A stretch of DNA of 64,000 nucleotides from Puccinia triticina (lineage: Eukaryota; Basidiomycota; Pucciniomycetes; Pucciniales; Pucciniaceae). A program made the translations under genes and the position numbers. The DNA is taken from positions 2,604,001 to 2,668,000 of the forward strand of contig NC_070565.1 in the NCBI RefSeq assembly GCF_026914185.1, in the 5' to 3' direction. Of the stretch, positions 12,094-22,022 are shown in pieces. Every line of letters starts with the position of its first letter. The stretch's first letter is position 1. The notes under the pieces were generated by a model that was not told where the DNA came from, made no database searches, and worked only from the letters and a program-made list of their open reading frames with translations.

Positions 12094-12609
12094 ATGATCT
12101 CCTCATATGCCCCTATCCGCCTGCCAACAACCACCCGTCATTGTTTCAGACAATGGCGACCTCAGACGTGCAACATGCACATACACAACACAGGGTCATG
12201 TCACACCCCTGCCCCGCCCCCAAGAGTGCACTTGGGTTGGTTACCTTGGTTCCCTGCCTCAAGACAACAATTCAGCAAATCCGCCGGTCAAACAATCACA
12301 CAAACCCTGCTTTTGACCACGCAAACACAATGGTTCCCCACAACGGATCAGGTTTGCATGATGCACCGGCCCCCGCTCTGCGTGAACTTGAGAGCTATTC
12401 AACTGATGATTGCATTGTGCCCCCCTCCTTTAGAGTTCACCTACACAGAAGGTGTTTATTACTGCAAGCTATGCAGTTTGGCGAGGGGGACAAAGAATTG
12501 GTGCCAGCATACCCGCACTCAGGCACATAAACTGAATGTGCAGCGACACAAGGCCATGACCAGGCCACAATCACCCAACCGCGCCGCCCCCGCGGGCGCA
12601 GGAAGATAA
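12094..12609 (+). CDS. Hypothetical protein with a C2H2-like zinc motif, probably element-borne
   Basis: A 171-residue frame, not recognised as a whole. Near the C-terminus it has YYCKLC, then W, then H..TQAHK: Cys-x2-Cys followed by a spaced pair of His, the layout of a single zinc finger seen in fungal transposon proteins. The N-terminal half is low-complexity and may include intron sequence, so the start is uncertain. A second open stretch (12703-12760, charged, IEQELDSEIKQELAQ) may be a following exon. Unlike the AT-rich host genes, the codon use is very GC-rich. Confidence 0.4.
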   Translation: MISSYAPIRLPTTTRHCFRQWRPQTCNMHIHNTGSCHTPAPPPRVHLGWLPWFPASRQQFSKSAGQTITQTLLLTTQTQWFPTTDQVCMMHRPPLCVNLRAIQLMIALCPPPLEFTYTEGVYYCKLCSLARGTKNWCQHTRTQAHKLNVQRHKAMTRPQSPNRAAPAGAGR

Positions 12610-12762
12610 CTCTTGGGGGTTTGTCCTGGGGATTGGTGCCTTGAGGCTGATAATCAATTGGAGACCGCGCGGCCCTCATAGCATCCTACGTGGGGAGACC
12701 AAGGGGAAGTGCGTGATATCGAGCAAGAGCTGGACTCTGAGATCAAGCAAGAGCTGGCCCAG

Positions 12763-12932
12763 GGGCCCTCGCTGAGCCTGCCCAGCCGGGCCCCTTGGAC
12801 CAGCGGCCCGGGGCCGTGGGGCCCGCGGGCCCGGCTGGGCAGGCTCAGCAAGGGCCCGCAGCGCTGTCCATGCCGCAGCATTAGGGCTAACGTTGCCCTA
12901 ATGCTGCGGCATAGGGCAAGTGTTCCTTGCCC
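12763..12932. repeat. Three consecutive strong hairpins
   Basis: Hairpin 1: about 30-bp arms 12763-12793 and 12827-12857 with one mismatch (core CTGAGCCTGCCCAGCC). Hairpin 2: perfect 18-bp arms 12870-12887 and 12895-12912 (ATGCCGCAGCATTAGGGC). Hairpin 3: GGGCAAG 12914-12920 with CTTGCCC 12926-12932. The cluster interr­upts an open frame, so it may be a small foldback insertion. Confidence 0.75.
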
Positions 12933-12935
12933 GGG

Positions 12936-13645
12936 TTCCAGAAACATCCGCCTGGATCCACCAAGATTCCCACGCCCCCCAGCTCTCCTGGCCGATCCAG
13001 TCATCCCATCCCTTGCCATGTCCTTCGACGCAAGCACCGCCACCGGCTCGCTACCCCAGACGATGAATGTAAGCACAGTCCATGATCCATGAGCCTCTTC
13101 CTCCCGCCACCCCCCCTCCCCCTCCGTCGGCCTGTTTCCCCCCGCCGTATTAAACCAAGCCCTTGTCCAATGCAGCCAACCAAGGCCGCCCACCGCAAAG
13201 ACAACGGAACGAGGGCACCCCAGCCTCCCCCCGCGTCGCATTCAACCCATTCCTGCTCTTGAACCCCACCAACCCCAAGGGAGCCTGCAAAGACCCCAAT
13301 GGGCTCCCAGGTGACCCACTGATCTTGACTCCAACTCAGCAGCTATACGCCGATTTTGGAGTCCAGCCGGTTGCTGAGGATCTATTATTGCGGTATGAAT
13401 TGACCTCCCCGCTGCCCAAATCCCTCTGCCCTTCTACTGTTAGCCCCCCCCCCCCCCCCCCCCCCTCCCACGGGCCAACCCTTGCTGACGCAACTGATCC
13501 CAAGGGGCTGATTGGTCAGATGCCGGAAGCGGACCGATCAGGCTTAGTATTAGCCTTGCTCACCGCTATACTCCAGCACCGAGGAAGCGCGGGCCCCAGC
13601 GGACCCCCGGCGCAGGCGCCCATTCCCCTGAGCCACGCTGACTGA
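12936..13645 (+). CDS. Hypothetical element-borne protein, family copy 1
   Basis: Likely exon to 13068 (donor GTAAGC at 13069) joined to 13176-13645 (acceptor AG at 13174-13175); the phases agree. The core resembles the protein encoded at 59661-60229: NPF.LL.P, DPLILTP.QQ, then FGVQP..ED, against NLFQPL, NPIVLPP.KQ and IGVPV..AE. Both then have D/ER followed by a short hydrophobic helix (LVLALLTAIL here). A run of about 22 C at 13441-13466 lies where the other copy has a likely intron. The function is unknown. Two related copies in 64 kb suggest a mobile element gene rather than a host gene. Confidence 0.45.
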
Positions 13646-13797
13646 GTCCGGATCTTTGAATATCTCCCCACTGTCAAGGTGAGTCCCTGGCCCACATGTG
13701 GGCAAGCATTTGAGGATGTAAACTCATGCTCAAGTAAATTCTGCTCAGGGGCGTTGTCCTTGGTCATTCACATACGATGCTCCCGGTCATCTGTTAA

Positions 13798-15013
13798 GGG
13801 TAAAGCTGTAACCCAAATCCCGCACCCTGGGTGTTTTCACGGGTGGTACCACCCGGGTGTCGGTCTACGGGTTGAATCTCTGAGACCACCCAAACACCTG
13901 GGTGGTTCGTGCAGCACATACTGGAGGGTCAAGAGCAATTAGGAACAAGCACATTTTCCTCACCTAGAGGCCAAGCCGGACGTCGAGATGCATTCCTAGA
14001 CCCGCATCAATCCTGAGCCAGCTGTTGGCAAGTGGCCCGGCGGGCCGGCCAGTATCCCATCCAGCAGCCCTACCCGCATCCCGTCCCCCGCCGCCACCGG
14101 AGCAGCAACCTTCACCCGTCTTCCCATCAAACGCTACCGGCCCCATGATCCTCCTCCTTTGGAAGAGACGGACCTGACGTGTCGGCCAGCAAAGAAGGCC
14201 GCCAAGCCGGTCAAAGCAACCCACATTGTGTCCAAACAACAGCGCCAAAACGTGATTCAAGGCGGCTTTGGAAGCCTGGTGGAGATCCTTTGAGCAGGAA
14301 AGTCCCAGTCGGGCATCTCCATTGCCACACCCGACCCGCCTCCGCCTGCCTCCTCATCCACACCAATGTCCGGGTAGAACAACGCCAAGAAGCCTAAGAC
14401 CAACGGCCGTGGAAGAAGAGGCGAGATCAAGACCGGCGCCAATAAGTCCGTCATCCTCAAACAGGCAGCTGAGTTTGCCGTCTGGATGGCCATCGGTAAC
14501 TCCGCCCTGTCCTCCAAAATCTCCCGTCTTGAAAACATCCTCCTCAGCCATTGTATCCAGGTTCAGCTTCTCTCTCCTCCTCAAAAGGGCCCCCGTCAGC
14601 ATGCCATGTCATTCCCTCTCTACCATGCTTGGCCTGCCTGTGCGCTGTGCTCGGTGTTTCCCCCCGTCTCTCTCTCTTTTGCCTGACTGGGGCTTGTTTC
14701 TTAATTCTCTGGTTTGCTTTCTCTTCCTCGAGTCTCTCTGTCCATCTCTCTCCACCATCTGCCCCACTCCATCCCGCAGTTGTAACATGTACTAGCGCCT
14801 GCCCCCTTTGTTCTTTTTCTTTGTCTGCTCGCATCCCGCTGTTTCTGTTTATTTTTCTTTTTGCATGGTTGTGTGTGGTTGGGTGGGTTCCTTTGCAGAA
14901 CTTGAAAAAAAAGCCTAAGCACCCGGGTGGTTCGGTCTACACCCGGGTGAACTCGGATACGGGCCTTGGGATGGGAGTGACCCCCCGTCCTGAACCCCGG
15001 GTTACACCTTTAG
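13798..15013. mobile_element. Candidate TTAA-flanked element with CACCCGGGTG arms and internal ORF pieces
   Basis: TTAA occurs at 13794-13797 and again at 15014-15017. The inner ends are imperfect inverted repeats (TAAAG.TGTAACCC). Both arms (13815-13905 and 14925-15000) carry CACCCGGGTG-type palindromes. TTAA targets are typical of piggyBac, but no transposase is visible. The 1-kb middle carries open reading pieces that may be captured gene exons. Two separate small insertions would be the alternative reading. Confidence 0.4.
13972..14600 (+). pseudogene. Open reading pieces inside the TTAA-flanked element
   Basis: After a possible acceptor (CCTCACCTAG ending at 13971), one frame ends with ATHIVSKQQRQNVIQGGFG and a stop near 14273. 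A second piece at about 14395-14560 reads GANKSVILKQAAEFAVWM then LSSKISRLENILLSH. They look like real coding sequence (helical, charged) but not like any family I know. They may belong to the same gene as 13176-13645 or 15576-16112, with introns or insertions between. Confidence 0.3.
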
Positions 15014-15575
15014 TTAAGGGTAATTTGTGTACACCGGTAGTTTGCATATGCAATATGCATGTACTCGTGGAAGTCTTAGTCAAGGCCGGGTTGAACTTGG
15101 AGGAATTTTCTAGATAGCGCTTTCTCGATTGTCTTTGGCCTCGGTTCCATTTGTCTCAGGTCATTTACTCACAATCTCGGTCAAAGTCTTCAAGTCATTG
15201 TTGAAAGCTGTTGACAAGAAGTTTCAGCTGTTCAGGTAAAAGATCAAGAATTCAATCAAAACTCAACAAGTCGCTTACAACATTCTTGAATCAAATCGGC
15301 TAGATCAACTTCAAGAGAACATCAATTGAGGAGGAGAAATCATCAACACTTTAGGAGTCACAGCGTTTGTGTTTTGTTACTCTTTGTTTTGTGTTTGTAG
15401 TTTCAACAACTAAATCGTTATGTTTTCTAGTTTAATTTGTTGTTCTAGTCTTGTTCTTGTTTTACGTTTGTCGTTGATTATTGTTCAGTTCATTTGTAAA
15501 GATTGCATCTTTTTCTTAGTCAGTTGTTTCTCTTTCATGACTTTCTTATAAATCCTTTGACTTATTGTTTTTCCA
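15014..15575. other. AT-rich spacer, no gene
   Basis: Nothing recognisable. The base composition drops sharply to AT-rich between two GC-rich coding blocks, so a separate insertion here is plausible. Words such as AAGAATTCAATCAAAACTC resemble the reverse complement of sequence near 50.7 kb. Confidence 0.3.
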
Positions 15576-16112
15576 TTGCTTATTGTTATTAGTCTTACTA
15601 CTACTACTGGCTGCAATACAACTACGATTTACAATAAAGAGTACTCGAAACATCTCCACATCATCCCCACCCTCGACGTGTATGCACGGGAGCTTTGGAA
15701 GTACTTAATGGGGGCCAGTGCGCGACTATCTGACGGCCAAGTAGATGCGGCTCTGGCCCAAGCGCCTCAACTGAAGGCCCGCTTTGCGTACATCCGCCTG
15801 GCCACCATGGCCAACCACTTTGATCTGGCCGCACGATCCATATTGCACTGGGACCAGATCAATGGGCAACTACAAGCCAACCGCCCCCGCAGTGAAGACT
15901 GGAACAATGCGTCAGTTGCCCCTCCACCCCCCTTCTCCCCCATCCCTCAAACCTCTGCTGATCTTTGGGTGCCATGCAGGTGGACCCTCCTCGTGGTCCA
16001 GAAGGACCATATCCTATTTGGGATGTCCCCGCTTCTGGCCGGCCTGGATCGCGACAACTGCACCTGCCCCACCAATGACGAGGTCAACATCCAGGTCAGA
16101 CTGATGGCTTGA
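15576..16112 (+). CDS. Hypothetical protein, probably element-borne
   Basis: The frame is open throughout; a 69-nt GT-AG intron (15911-15979) fits and keeps the same frame. The reliable part starts near 15620: ARELWKYLMGASARL, a helical block AQAPQLKARFAYIRLATM, then after the intron WTLLVVQKDHILFGMSPLL, and a Cys pair CTCP near the end. A GTCAG donor-like sequence follows at 16096, so the gene may continue. I do not recognise the family. It is placed with the pieces at 12.1-14.6 kb by base composition and strand. Confidence 0.45.
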   Translation: MLIVISLTTTTGCNTTTIYNKEYSKHLHIIPTLDVYARELWKYLMGASARLSDGQVDAALAQAPQLKARFAYIRLATMANHFDLAARSILHWDQINGQLQANRPRSEDWNNASVAPPPPFSPIPQTSADLWVPCRWTLLVVQKDHILFGMSPLLAGLDRDNCTCPTNDEVNIQVRLMA

Positions 16113-16967
16113 TTCCCCTCCCCTTCTCATTCCTTTCCCCGTCTTATTCCCCCCTTTCCCTCGGCCCCTCCCCCTTGTAAATACCCATAAATATAGTTAG
16201 TGAAGTTATGGATGGAATAAGAAAACCCACTTTACCACACATCCCCATGAGACCCCCGTCTGGCGTCCTTTGCCAGACGCTGAATCACGCCCGGCCTCAT
16301 TTTGAACCTGGTGGCCAAGCGGCCGAGGAAGCGATCCACGCGCCTCCTCTCCCATTCCCCGCGGGCATCACGGAGCTGGTGCATCCAGCCGCGGCCTAAC
16401 AGCCCTGCCCATCGTCCATCCTGCGGTCGCCGGAGGCGGCTCAGGGGCGGACCGTTAGTCGACAGATGGTAGGGCCTCCCATCGTACCTCAAAGGGCCCT
16501 CACCGTCGTCGCCAACCAGCCAAGCCAGGCGGAGCCGTCGCCGCCAGCCAAACGTCCACCCGGGTGATTTGGTGGACGGCAGATTTTCCACGCCTATGCA
16601 CCACGGCCTCGTCCCCGATGGCGTTGGGATGAGAGCCCACCCGGGGCCCACAAAACCCTCAACAGGCGTGCGGCGATCAGTACTCATCACCGCCATTGCC
16701 CCCGCAAGCAGGACGCCAGGCAGGGCGCCTGGCGCTCGCGGGGCCCTGGCGTTTTGAATGCAGACGCAGATACGGCGCCACCCCGCCCAGGGCGTCCGCG
16801 AGGCGCCCATCTGGGGCCGCTCGCGAGGCGGCTATGTCCGACGCCTGGCTGGCATTGCATTTTACAGCGCCACCTAGGCGCAATTGACTTGCGAGGCCAC
16901 GGCGGCGCCAGCGGCGACGATCGGGGGGCGCCCCAATCGTCCCGGTGTGTTGTCAAACATATACGTC
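16113..16967. other. GC-rich region with GGCGCC words
   Basis: No reliable gene. From 16690 to 16940, GGCGCC/AGGCGCC words repeat in both orientations. This resembles the word-array elements at 26.95-27.65, 57.0, 59.1 and 61.8-62.1 kb. The open frames on both strands are most likely composition artefacts. Confidence 0.4.
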
Positions 16968-17221
16968 GTTTGAAGTGATATCAGGAGCCGCGTAGACAGC
17001 AAGCTCATCGCTCAGAGGAATTTGGAAGTTCGTAACGATATACGATTATCTGTTTACGATTATCTGTTAGCCGGTCTCCGCTCGGAGCCTCGATCGGTCC
17101 GGCTTGCCTGCGCACTGAAGTTGAGTTGGATTGGAAACCCTCAGCGAATCAACGGCTTCCGTTTCTCCGTTTATCTTATCAGTGGCAAATCCAGCAAGCT
17201 CGTCCTACTCGATGGGCTCAC
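16968..17221 (-). pseudogene. Fragment of the telobox-protein gene
   Basis: This segment aligns with 37376-37655 of the telobox gene in the same orientation. Shared runs are AAGTGATATCAGGAGCCGCGT, CTCAGAGGAATTTGGAAG, TCGATCGGTCCGGCT and GGTTTCTCCGTTT-like and GGGCTCA blocks, with deletions and substitutions between. There is no matching reading frame, so it is a dead partial duplicate. Confidence 0.75.
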
Positions 17222-17988
17222 TAGATTGTGTTTTCGACTCGTTGCTGTTCACTGGGGATATTGAGTGAAGCGGGACGGAGACAGAAAGTCTCGGGCAATT
17301 CTAGAATCAAAGGGTGCTGTTCACGACTAGCCCACTTTTCTTCCTTATGCTCTTATTGACTGGTGTCACCCTTGTACCTTTTTAAGGTGTATATTCTTTT
17401 GCTTATCCAAACCACGGGCGCATTATTTTCAAAGGGGTGCCCAGCGGGACTGGGTCAAGTGCCCACAGACGGGCTTGATCTACCATAATGTGCTACATCT
17501 TACCAACCAATTGTCACACGTTGAGAATTGTTCCTTACTTTTTGCACAGAAACTTGCGAGGCGACATTGATTTATTCAAATACGTCCATATATTGCTTGT
17601 GGGGCTTCAAAACTCGAAGCAGTATGACAAACCAAATTTTATGAAAGGGGGTCGCTGTGTCAGAGGAAACTCAAACTGCGAGTCAAGAGTGTGTCTTTTA
17701 AATGCATAAACTTCTGATGTGACTGAAGGCGGAGAGGTATCGATTGATTTATAAGAAGAAAATGCCTTGTTGTGGATTTCTAATGAGAATCCGCAGACCA
17801 AGGCCCCCGCAACGTGGATAAGGGAGTTTTCCATAAATCCCTAGTAAGCAAAAGTTGAGGAAGATGTGCCACCTTCCTGAAGTTCAGTGTAATGGGAACA
17901 AAAATGTTGCGGTATTGCCTACTTCGATGCTGGTACATATATTTGCGCAGACGGATGCTGTTTGTCTTTACAAAGGATTGCTCGAGGT
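17222..17988. other. Spacer downstream of the secreted-protein gene
   Basis: No gene supported. Short frames on both strands have no recognisable content. The part next to 17989 is the 3' flank of the minus-strand gene that follows. Confidence 0.4.
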
Positions 17989-18478
17989 TCATTCCGGGAT
18001 CACGTATTCGCACCTGTTGTCGGCCGGTTGAAGCTGGTGAAGATGGCCGAAGTCAGGCAAAGTTACGCGTGAGCTCTTGTGCAATGAGATGGCACTCACA
18101 CTGTGTGTAGGGTTGTATTTTGGTAAACAACAGAAAGCTAGTCGATCGGCGCCCTCATCCGAGGGTGTTTCACAGGGTTCAAAATAGTGATTGCCCAAGG
18201 GACGGCACTTGTTTTCATATCTCACTATTCGATCATCGAGAGAGAAGATGATTAATGAACTTGGTCAATAGACGGCAGGGCTTGACTGCGACCAAGATCA
18301 GGAAATGTCACCCACCGTCGTAGTTTGTGTCCAGGTTTCGTTCGTCCAACACCGCTATTCCACAGTAGCAAGAAGTATGTTTCGGTTTGCAATGCAACCT
18401 GTACGGCGGCCCCTGAGCTGCAATTGGGACAATGCCAACCGCAGCGAAAAGATGAATTGCAAGCTTGCAGACGTGCAT
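17989..18478 (-). CDS. Small secreted cysteine-rich protein, three exons
   Basis: Predicted extracellular protein of about 110 residues; candidate rust effector, function unknown. Exons on the minus strand: 18478-18316, 18224-18100 and 18033-17989. Introns are 91 nt (phase 1) and 66 nt (phase 0), both GT-AG. The N-terminus is a clear signal peptide (MHVCKLAIHLFAAVGIVPIA; cleavage predicted near residue 22). The mature part has eight cysteines, including SCYC in exon 1, KC and PC then a CC pair in exon 2, and one in the short last exon. Skipping the second splice would also stay in frame. The joined length (333 nt) is a whole number of codons. No homologue is named because none was searched. 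Confidence 0.75.
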
Positions 18479-19024
18479 CTTGGGGTGGAGTTCGTAGAAT
18501 GAAATTTGACAGCTACCAGTGGTTTTGCTTTTTGCTTCAAGTAGTCTAGGACATGGAGATCGGAGATTGATTGTAGGGAGAGAGGGATGGTAGAATCAGA
18601 ATGCAAGAGCGACATGCCTACATATCTTTAGATATCGAGACTGGCAAATGATTGACCAATGATTTACACTGATCTGTTTGTAAGGTGGGTGTGGCTTGAT
18701 AAGACCCTTATCTCAACCCCGGCGGCGGGGCAACCGGAGGTTCACCAGGGATGCATGCAACAACGAGAAGTTAAATGTGGAGACAGCGGCTCGGGGACTC
18801 GGTGAGATATGGGTGACAGGCTGGAATGAATCCAGCCTAAAGGGGAGTAGTTTGTTCCCCTCTCGATGACCGGCCATCGAAGGCATAGTGAGTTGTTCTT
18901 GAAGGCCAGATGCCTCATTGAAGGCAGTGTGTACCCGTGACAATGACCGGCCAGTACCTTTGATCCAGTCTCTAAGAGCAGGTACACACTCCCCTCGATG
19001 ACCGGAACAGACGGGCCATCGAGG
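18479..19024. other. Upstream flank, then left part of an interrupted CCGG array
   Basis: 18479-18800 is the presumed promoter of the minus-strand secreted-protein gene. From about 18844 to 19024, GATGACCGG/CCGGCCATCGA monomers appear. They resume at 26128-26570 after the gypsy element, so the retrotransposon landed inside a CCGG array (array 2). Confidence 0.6.
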
Positions 19025-19451
19025 TGTAGTCGGGCAGGCTACAAGGCTATTGAAATGGGCCTGCGGCGGAGCAAAGCTACACGCGGCTAAATGACAAAGC
19101 AAAGGACGTCTGGATTTCCAACGACAGAGGATGGATGGTGGAAAAACAGACATACAAGAGAGGCCTTTTTATAAGGGCCGACAATAGAAAAGAAAACCAA
19201 ACAACAAGAAGAAACCGGTGAATAGTAATTCAACGGTACAGACAATATGGGCGTGTACAGGTCACGCCTGGTCTGAGAAAGGAAGGAAGAAACGGAAAAC
19301 CAACAACCCCTTGCGTGCAGTACGCAGGGGCTTCGGCACCTCTAACTCCTGGCTCGTGCGGAGCCGGAGCCGGAGCCGGAAAAACCTAACACGCGTACAG
19401 CGCGCCCCTAGTATGGGCGCCTGTCGCGTAACCAATTGTAGCACGGCTACA
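19025..19451 (-). repeat. 3' LTR of the gypsy element
   Basis: 427 bp, starting TGTAGTCGGG and ending GCACGGCTACA on the plus strand. It is identical to 25701-26127 except C at 19427 against T at 26103. Confidence 0.93.
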
Positions 19452-19464
19452 ACCACCCCCCCCC
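19452..19464 (-). other. Polypurine tract of the gypsy element
   Basis: On the minus strand a G-rich run (nine G, then TGGT) directly abuts the 3' LTR, the position expected for plus-strand priming of reverse transcription. Confidence 0.6.
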
Positions 19465-22022
19465 TAGACAGGGGCTGCCCCAGCACCTTCCGGGAGCAGC
19501 CGGCCGTCAAAACGGACGCGTATCTTCCGCGCCGGCTGAGCCGGGGTAGCAGGAGAATCGGTAACCGACGGGACCGGAGCCTTCCCGGCGCCTTTAACCT
19601 TTTTAGCCTTTACCGGCTTAGATAACTTTGCCACCGAAGTGGTCTTCTTAAGCAGGGCCTTGGCCACGCGGGCCTCAGCCTGCCGCTCCCGCTGAGCAAT
19701 TGCGGGGGGCGTCGCCCACATCCCATTGACCACCAAAGATCGTAGGGACACCGGCTTCAAGCTATTGCCGTTCACGGGCCTCGAGTATTCATCGCCATTT
19801 TGGTCGTTAAGAATATAAGCGTTATTTGGCAAAATTGCCTTGATCTCGAAGGGGCCGAACCAACGTGGGCTGCCCTTCGTGTGCTCCTCGTTGCGAAGTT
19901 TAACAGACTGGCCCACAACAAGGGCGTCTACATCGCGAGCAAACCTAGTTTTATTATCGAAAGCGGCTTTATTGGCCTCGGCGCGAATGGCAGTATTACC
20001 TACGGCCGCCAACCGGAGCTTATTAAGCTCCTCAATCCTGGTAGCTAATTCATGCTCGCCAGGACAGGCCTCATCTGCGGCGACCATGCGTCGCTTATCA
20101 CCCAGAAGCCGCGGCTTGACGCCGTAAACCAGTTCAAACGGGGAAAACTTGCTACTATCGCTTGCGTGAATCCTGGTGGAAAACAGCGCCGCAGGGAGGA
20201 AATCCTCCCAACGCTTGGGGTCGCCGGTGGTATTAAGGCGGAACAGCGCCTTCTCAAGTATACCATTGAACCTCTCACATTTCCCGTTGGTGCGGGGATG
20301 ATAACCGGAAGTATTTAACTTCTTAACACCCGCCTTGGCCAAGAAACTGGCAAACCCAGCGGACAAAAAATTAGACCCGCGGTCCGTGAGGAACTCGCGA
20401 GGCAAACCAAACGGTGTGATTACATGATCAAAAACAGCTTCCGCAATAGCGTCAGCCGTCGCGTTCTTCAAGGGAATGGCTATCGGCCAAGAGGTACAAT
20501 GATCCACTATGGTCAGTATCCAATTATATCCAGCCTTATAACTCTCCGGCATCTTGATGAAGTCGGAGGACCACCTTTCAAACGGCATCACGGCAGGCAG
20601 AGGGGTCTGAAGACCCGTCTCCTGCGACGCGTGCGCACGCTCGTGCACTTGACAAGGCGCACAAGTGGCCACGTAACTTTTAACATCCTCACAGCGCCGA
20701 GGCCACCAGCCTCGGCCCCGCAGCACTTGTAGAGTGCAATCGCGGCCTCTATGGCCTAGATCATCGTGGACTGCTCTAAGCAAGTCAAATCGATGTGCCA
20801 GAGGAATAAACGGCGAGCGCTCTAGTAGCCCGGGACGCCCCAGATAAATCAGGGTCTCATCGTCCGGGTCATACTCAAACAACTTTCTGTTCTGCTCAGC
20901 TCTGATTACGAGCCCCTCAGGGACCCAAGCGGGGATCTCCCTTTTATCATGTAGGTAAGGGATCAGTAGAGGCCAATCGGTCTCATCAAGGACGTCGCCT
21001 ATCTCGTCAACGAGTGATAGATCACTCCGCCGCGAAAGCGCGTCAGGAACTATGTTATCAGCGCCTTTCTTATAACGGATCTCGATATCCATTTCGGCGA
21101 ACTCCTCCAACCAGCGGCAAAGCCGTTTGGAAGGAAGTTTTTGGCATTTAAGGTAAACCAAGGACGCGTGGTCAGTGTACACAATAGTAGTGGCGACTGC
21201 ACCGTCCAAATAAACGTGCCATTTCCGCCAAGCGTGGATAATGGCCAGCAGCTCCCGCTCTTGAGCAGGATAATTGATCTGCGCTTTGTTGAGTTTGCAG
21301 CTCTCAAACGCAACTGGGTGTAAACGGTCGTCATCGCCGTACTGTAACAAAACCGCGCCGACGGCAAAGTCAGACGCGTCGGTCTCCATGATGAAAGCCT
21401 TCAAAGTATCGGGTGTAAGGAGGATTGGTGTAGACACCAGTGCCTCCTTGAGCAACACGAAAGCCGTGTCGTGGACAGGCAACCAAAGAATCTTCTCGCG
21501 TTTCTTGACTCCCCCAGCTGTTAAGCCGTGCAGGGGAGCCGCGATCTTCGCGAAGCTTTTAACGTAACGGCGGTAAAAACCGCATAAACCTAAGAAAGCC
21601 CGCACGTCGTAGACTGTTGCAGGGCGCGGCCAAGATTGAATACATTCAATCTTTTCTTTCACCGGCCGGATGGTATTAAAACCAACGACGTGGCCAACAT
21701 ATTGGATCTCACGTAAACCAAAGGAGCATTTGGCTCCGGAGCACTTCAGCTCCTCGTCCTGAAGGACTTGGAGCACCCGCCGCACATGTATAACATGCTT
21801 GGCCTCAGATGCCGAGTATACCAGGATATCATCCAGGTAGACCTGGACAAAATCATCGATGAATTCCCGTAATATGTGGGTCATCATGCGCTGAAACGTA
21901 CTGGGCGCGTTAACTAAGCCAAAAGGCATAACAAGCCACTCGAAGTGGCCATACTTCGTACCAAAAGCAGTTTTGGGCACATCCGCGGGGGCAATCCGCA
22001 TCTGGTGGAACCCCTGCTGCAA
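19464..22022 (-). CDS. Gypsy pol, C-terminal part: RT, RNase H, integrase
   Basis: 852 residues open. Seen in order: RT core with PFGL.NAPSTFQRMM (residues 33-47) and the catalytic YLDD near 62-65; RNase H starting with METDAS (213-218); an integrase HHCC zinc-binding region (about 407-460, CAPC); and an integrase core with D488, D548 and E584 at D35E spacing, followed by a GPFEI-type C-terminal module and a basic tail. The catalytic residues all look intact. The frame lacks its own start because it should be fused to the upstream protease/RT frame; they are separated only by the duplication at 22021-22036. Confidence 0.92.
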   Translation of the reverse strand: MQQGFHQMRIAPADVPKTAFGTKYGHFEWLVMPFGLVNAPSTFQRMMTHILREFIDDFVQVYLDDILVYSASEAKHVIHVRRVLQVLQDEELKCSGAKCSFGLREIQYVGHVVGFNTIRPVKEKIECIQSWPRPATVYDVRAFLGLCGFYRRYVKSFAKIAAPLHGLTAGGVKKREKILWLPVHDTAFVLLKEALVSTPILLTPDTLKAFIMETDASDFAVGAVLLQYGDDDRLHPVAFESCKLNKAQINYPAQERELLAIIHAWRKWHVYLDGAVATTIVYTDHASLVYLKCQKLPSKRLCRWLEEFAEMDIEIRYKKGADNIVPDALSRRSDLSLVDEIGDVLDETDWPLLIPYLHDKREIPAWVPEGLVIRAEQNRKLFEYDPDDETLIYLGRPGLLERSPFIPLAHRFDLLRAVHDDLGHRGRDCTLQVLRGRGWWPRRCEDVKSYVATCAPCQVHERAHASQETGLQTPLPAVMPFERWSSDFIKMPESYKAGYNWILTIVDHCTSWPIAIPLKNATADAIAEAVFDHVITPFGLPREFLTDRGSNFLSAGFASFLAKAGVKKLNTSGYHPRTNGKCERFNGILEKALFRLNTTGDPKRWEDFLPAALFSTRIHASDSSKFSPFELVYGVKPRLLGDKRRMVAADEACPGEHELATRIEELNKLRLAAVGNTAIRAEANKAAFDNKTRFARDVDALVVGQSVKLRNEEHTKGSPRWFGPFEIKAILPNNAYILNDQNGDEYSRPVNGNSLKPVSLRSLVVNGMWATPPAIAQRERQAEARVAKALLKKTTSVAKLSKPVKAKKVKGAGKAPVPSVTDSPATPAQPARKIRVRFDGRLLPEGAGAAPV

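Noticed and set aside
12654..13241. 195-residue minus-strand frame
   Set aside because: It runs through GC-rich hairpins antisense to spliced coding sequence; low-complexity composition.
16232..16810. 192-residue minus-strand frame
   Set aside because: Trp/Arg/Gly-rich translation of GGCGCC-word DNA; the opposite strand is also open.
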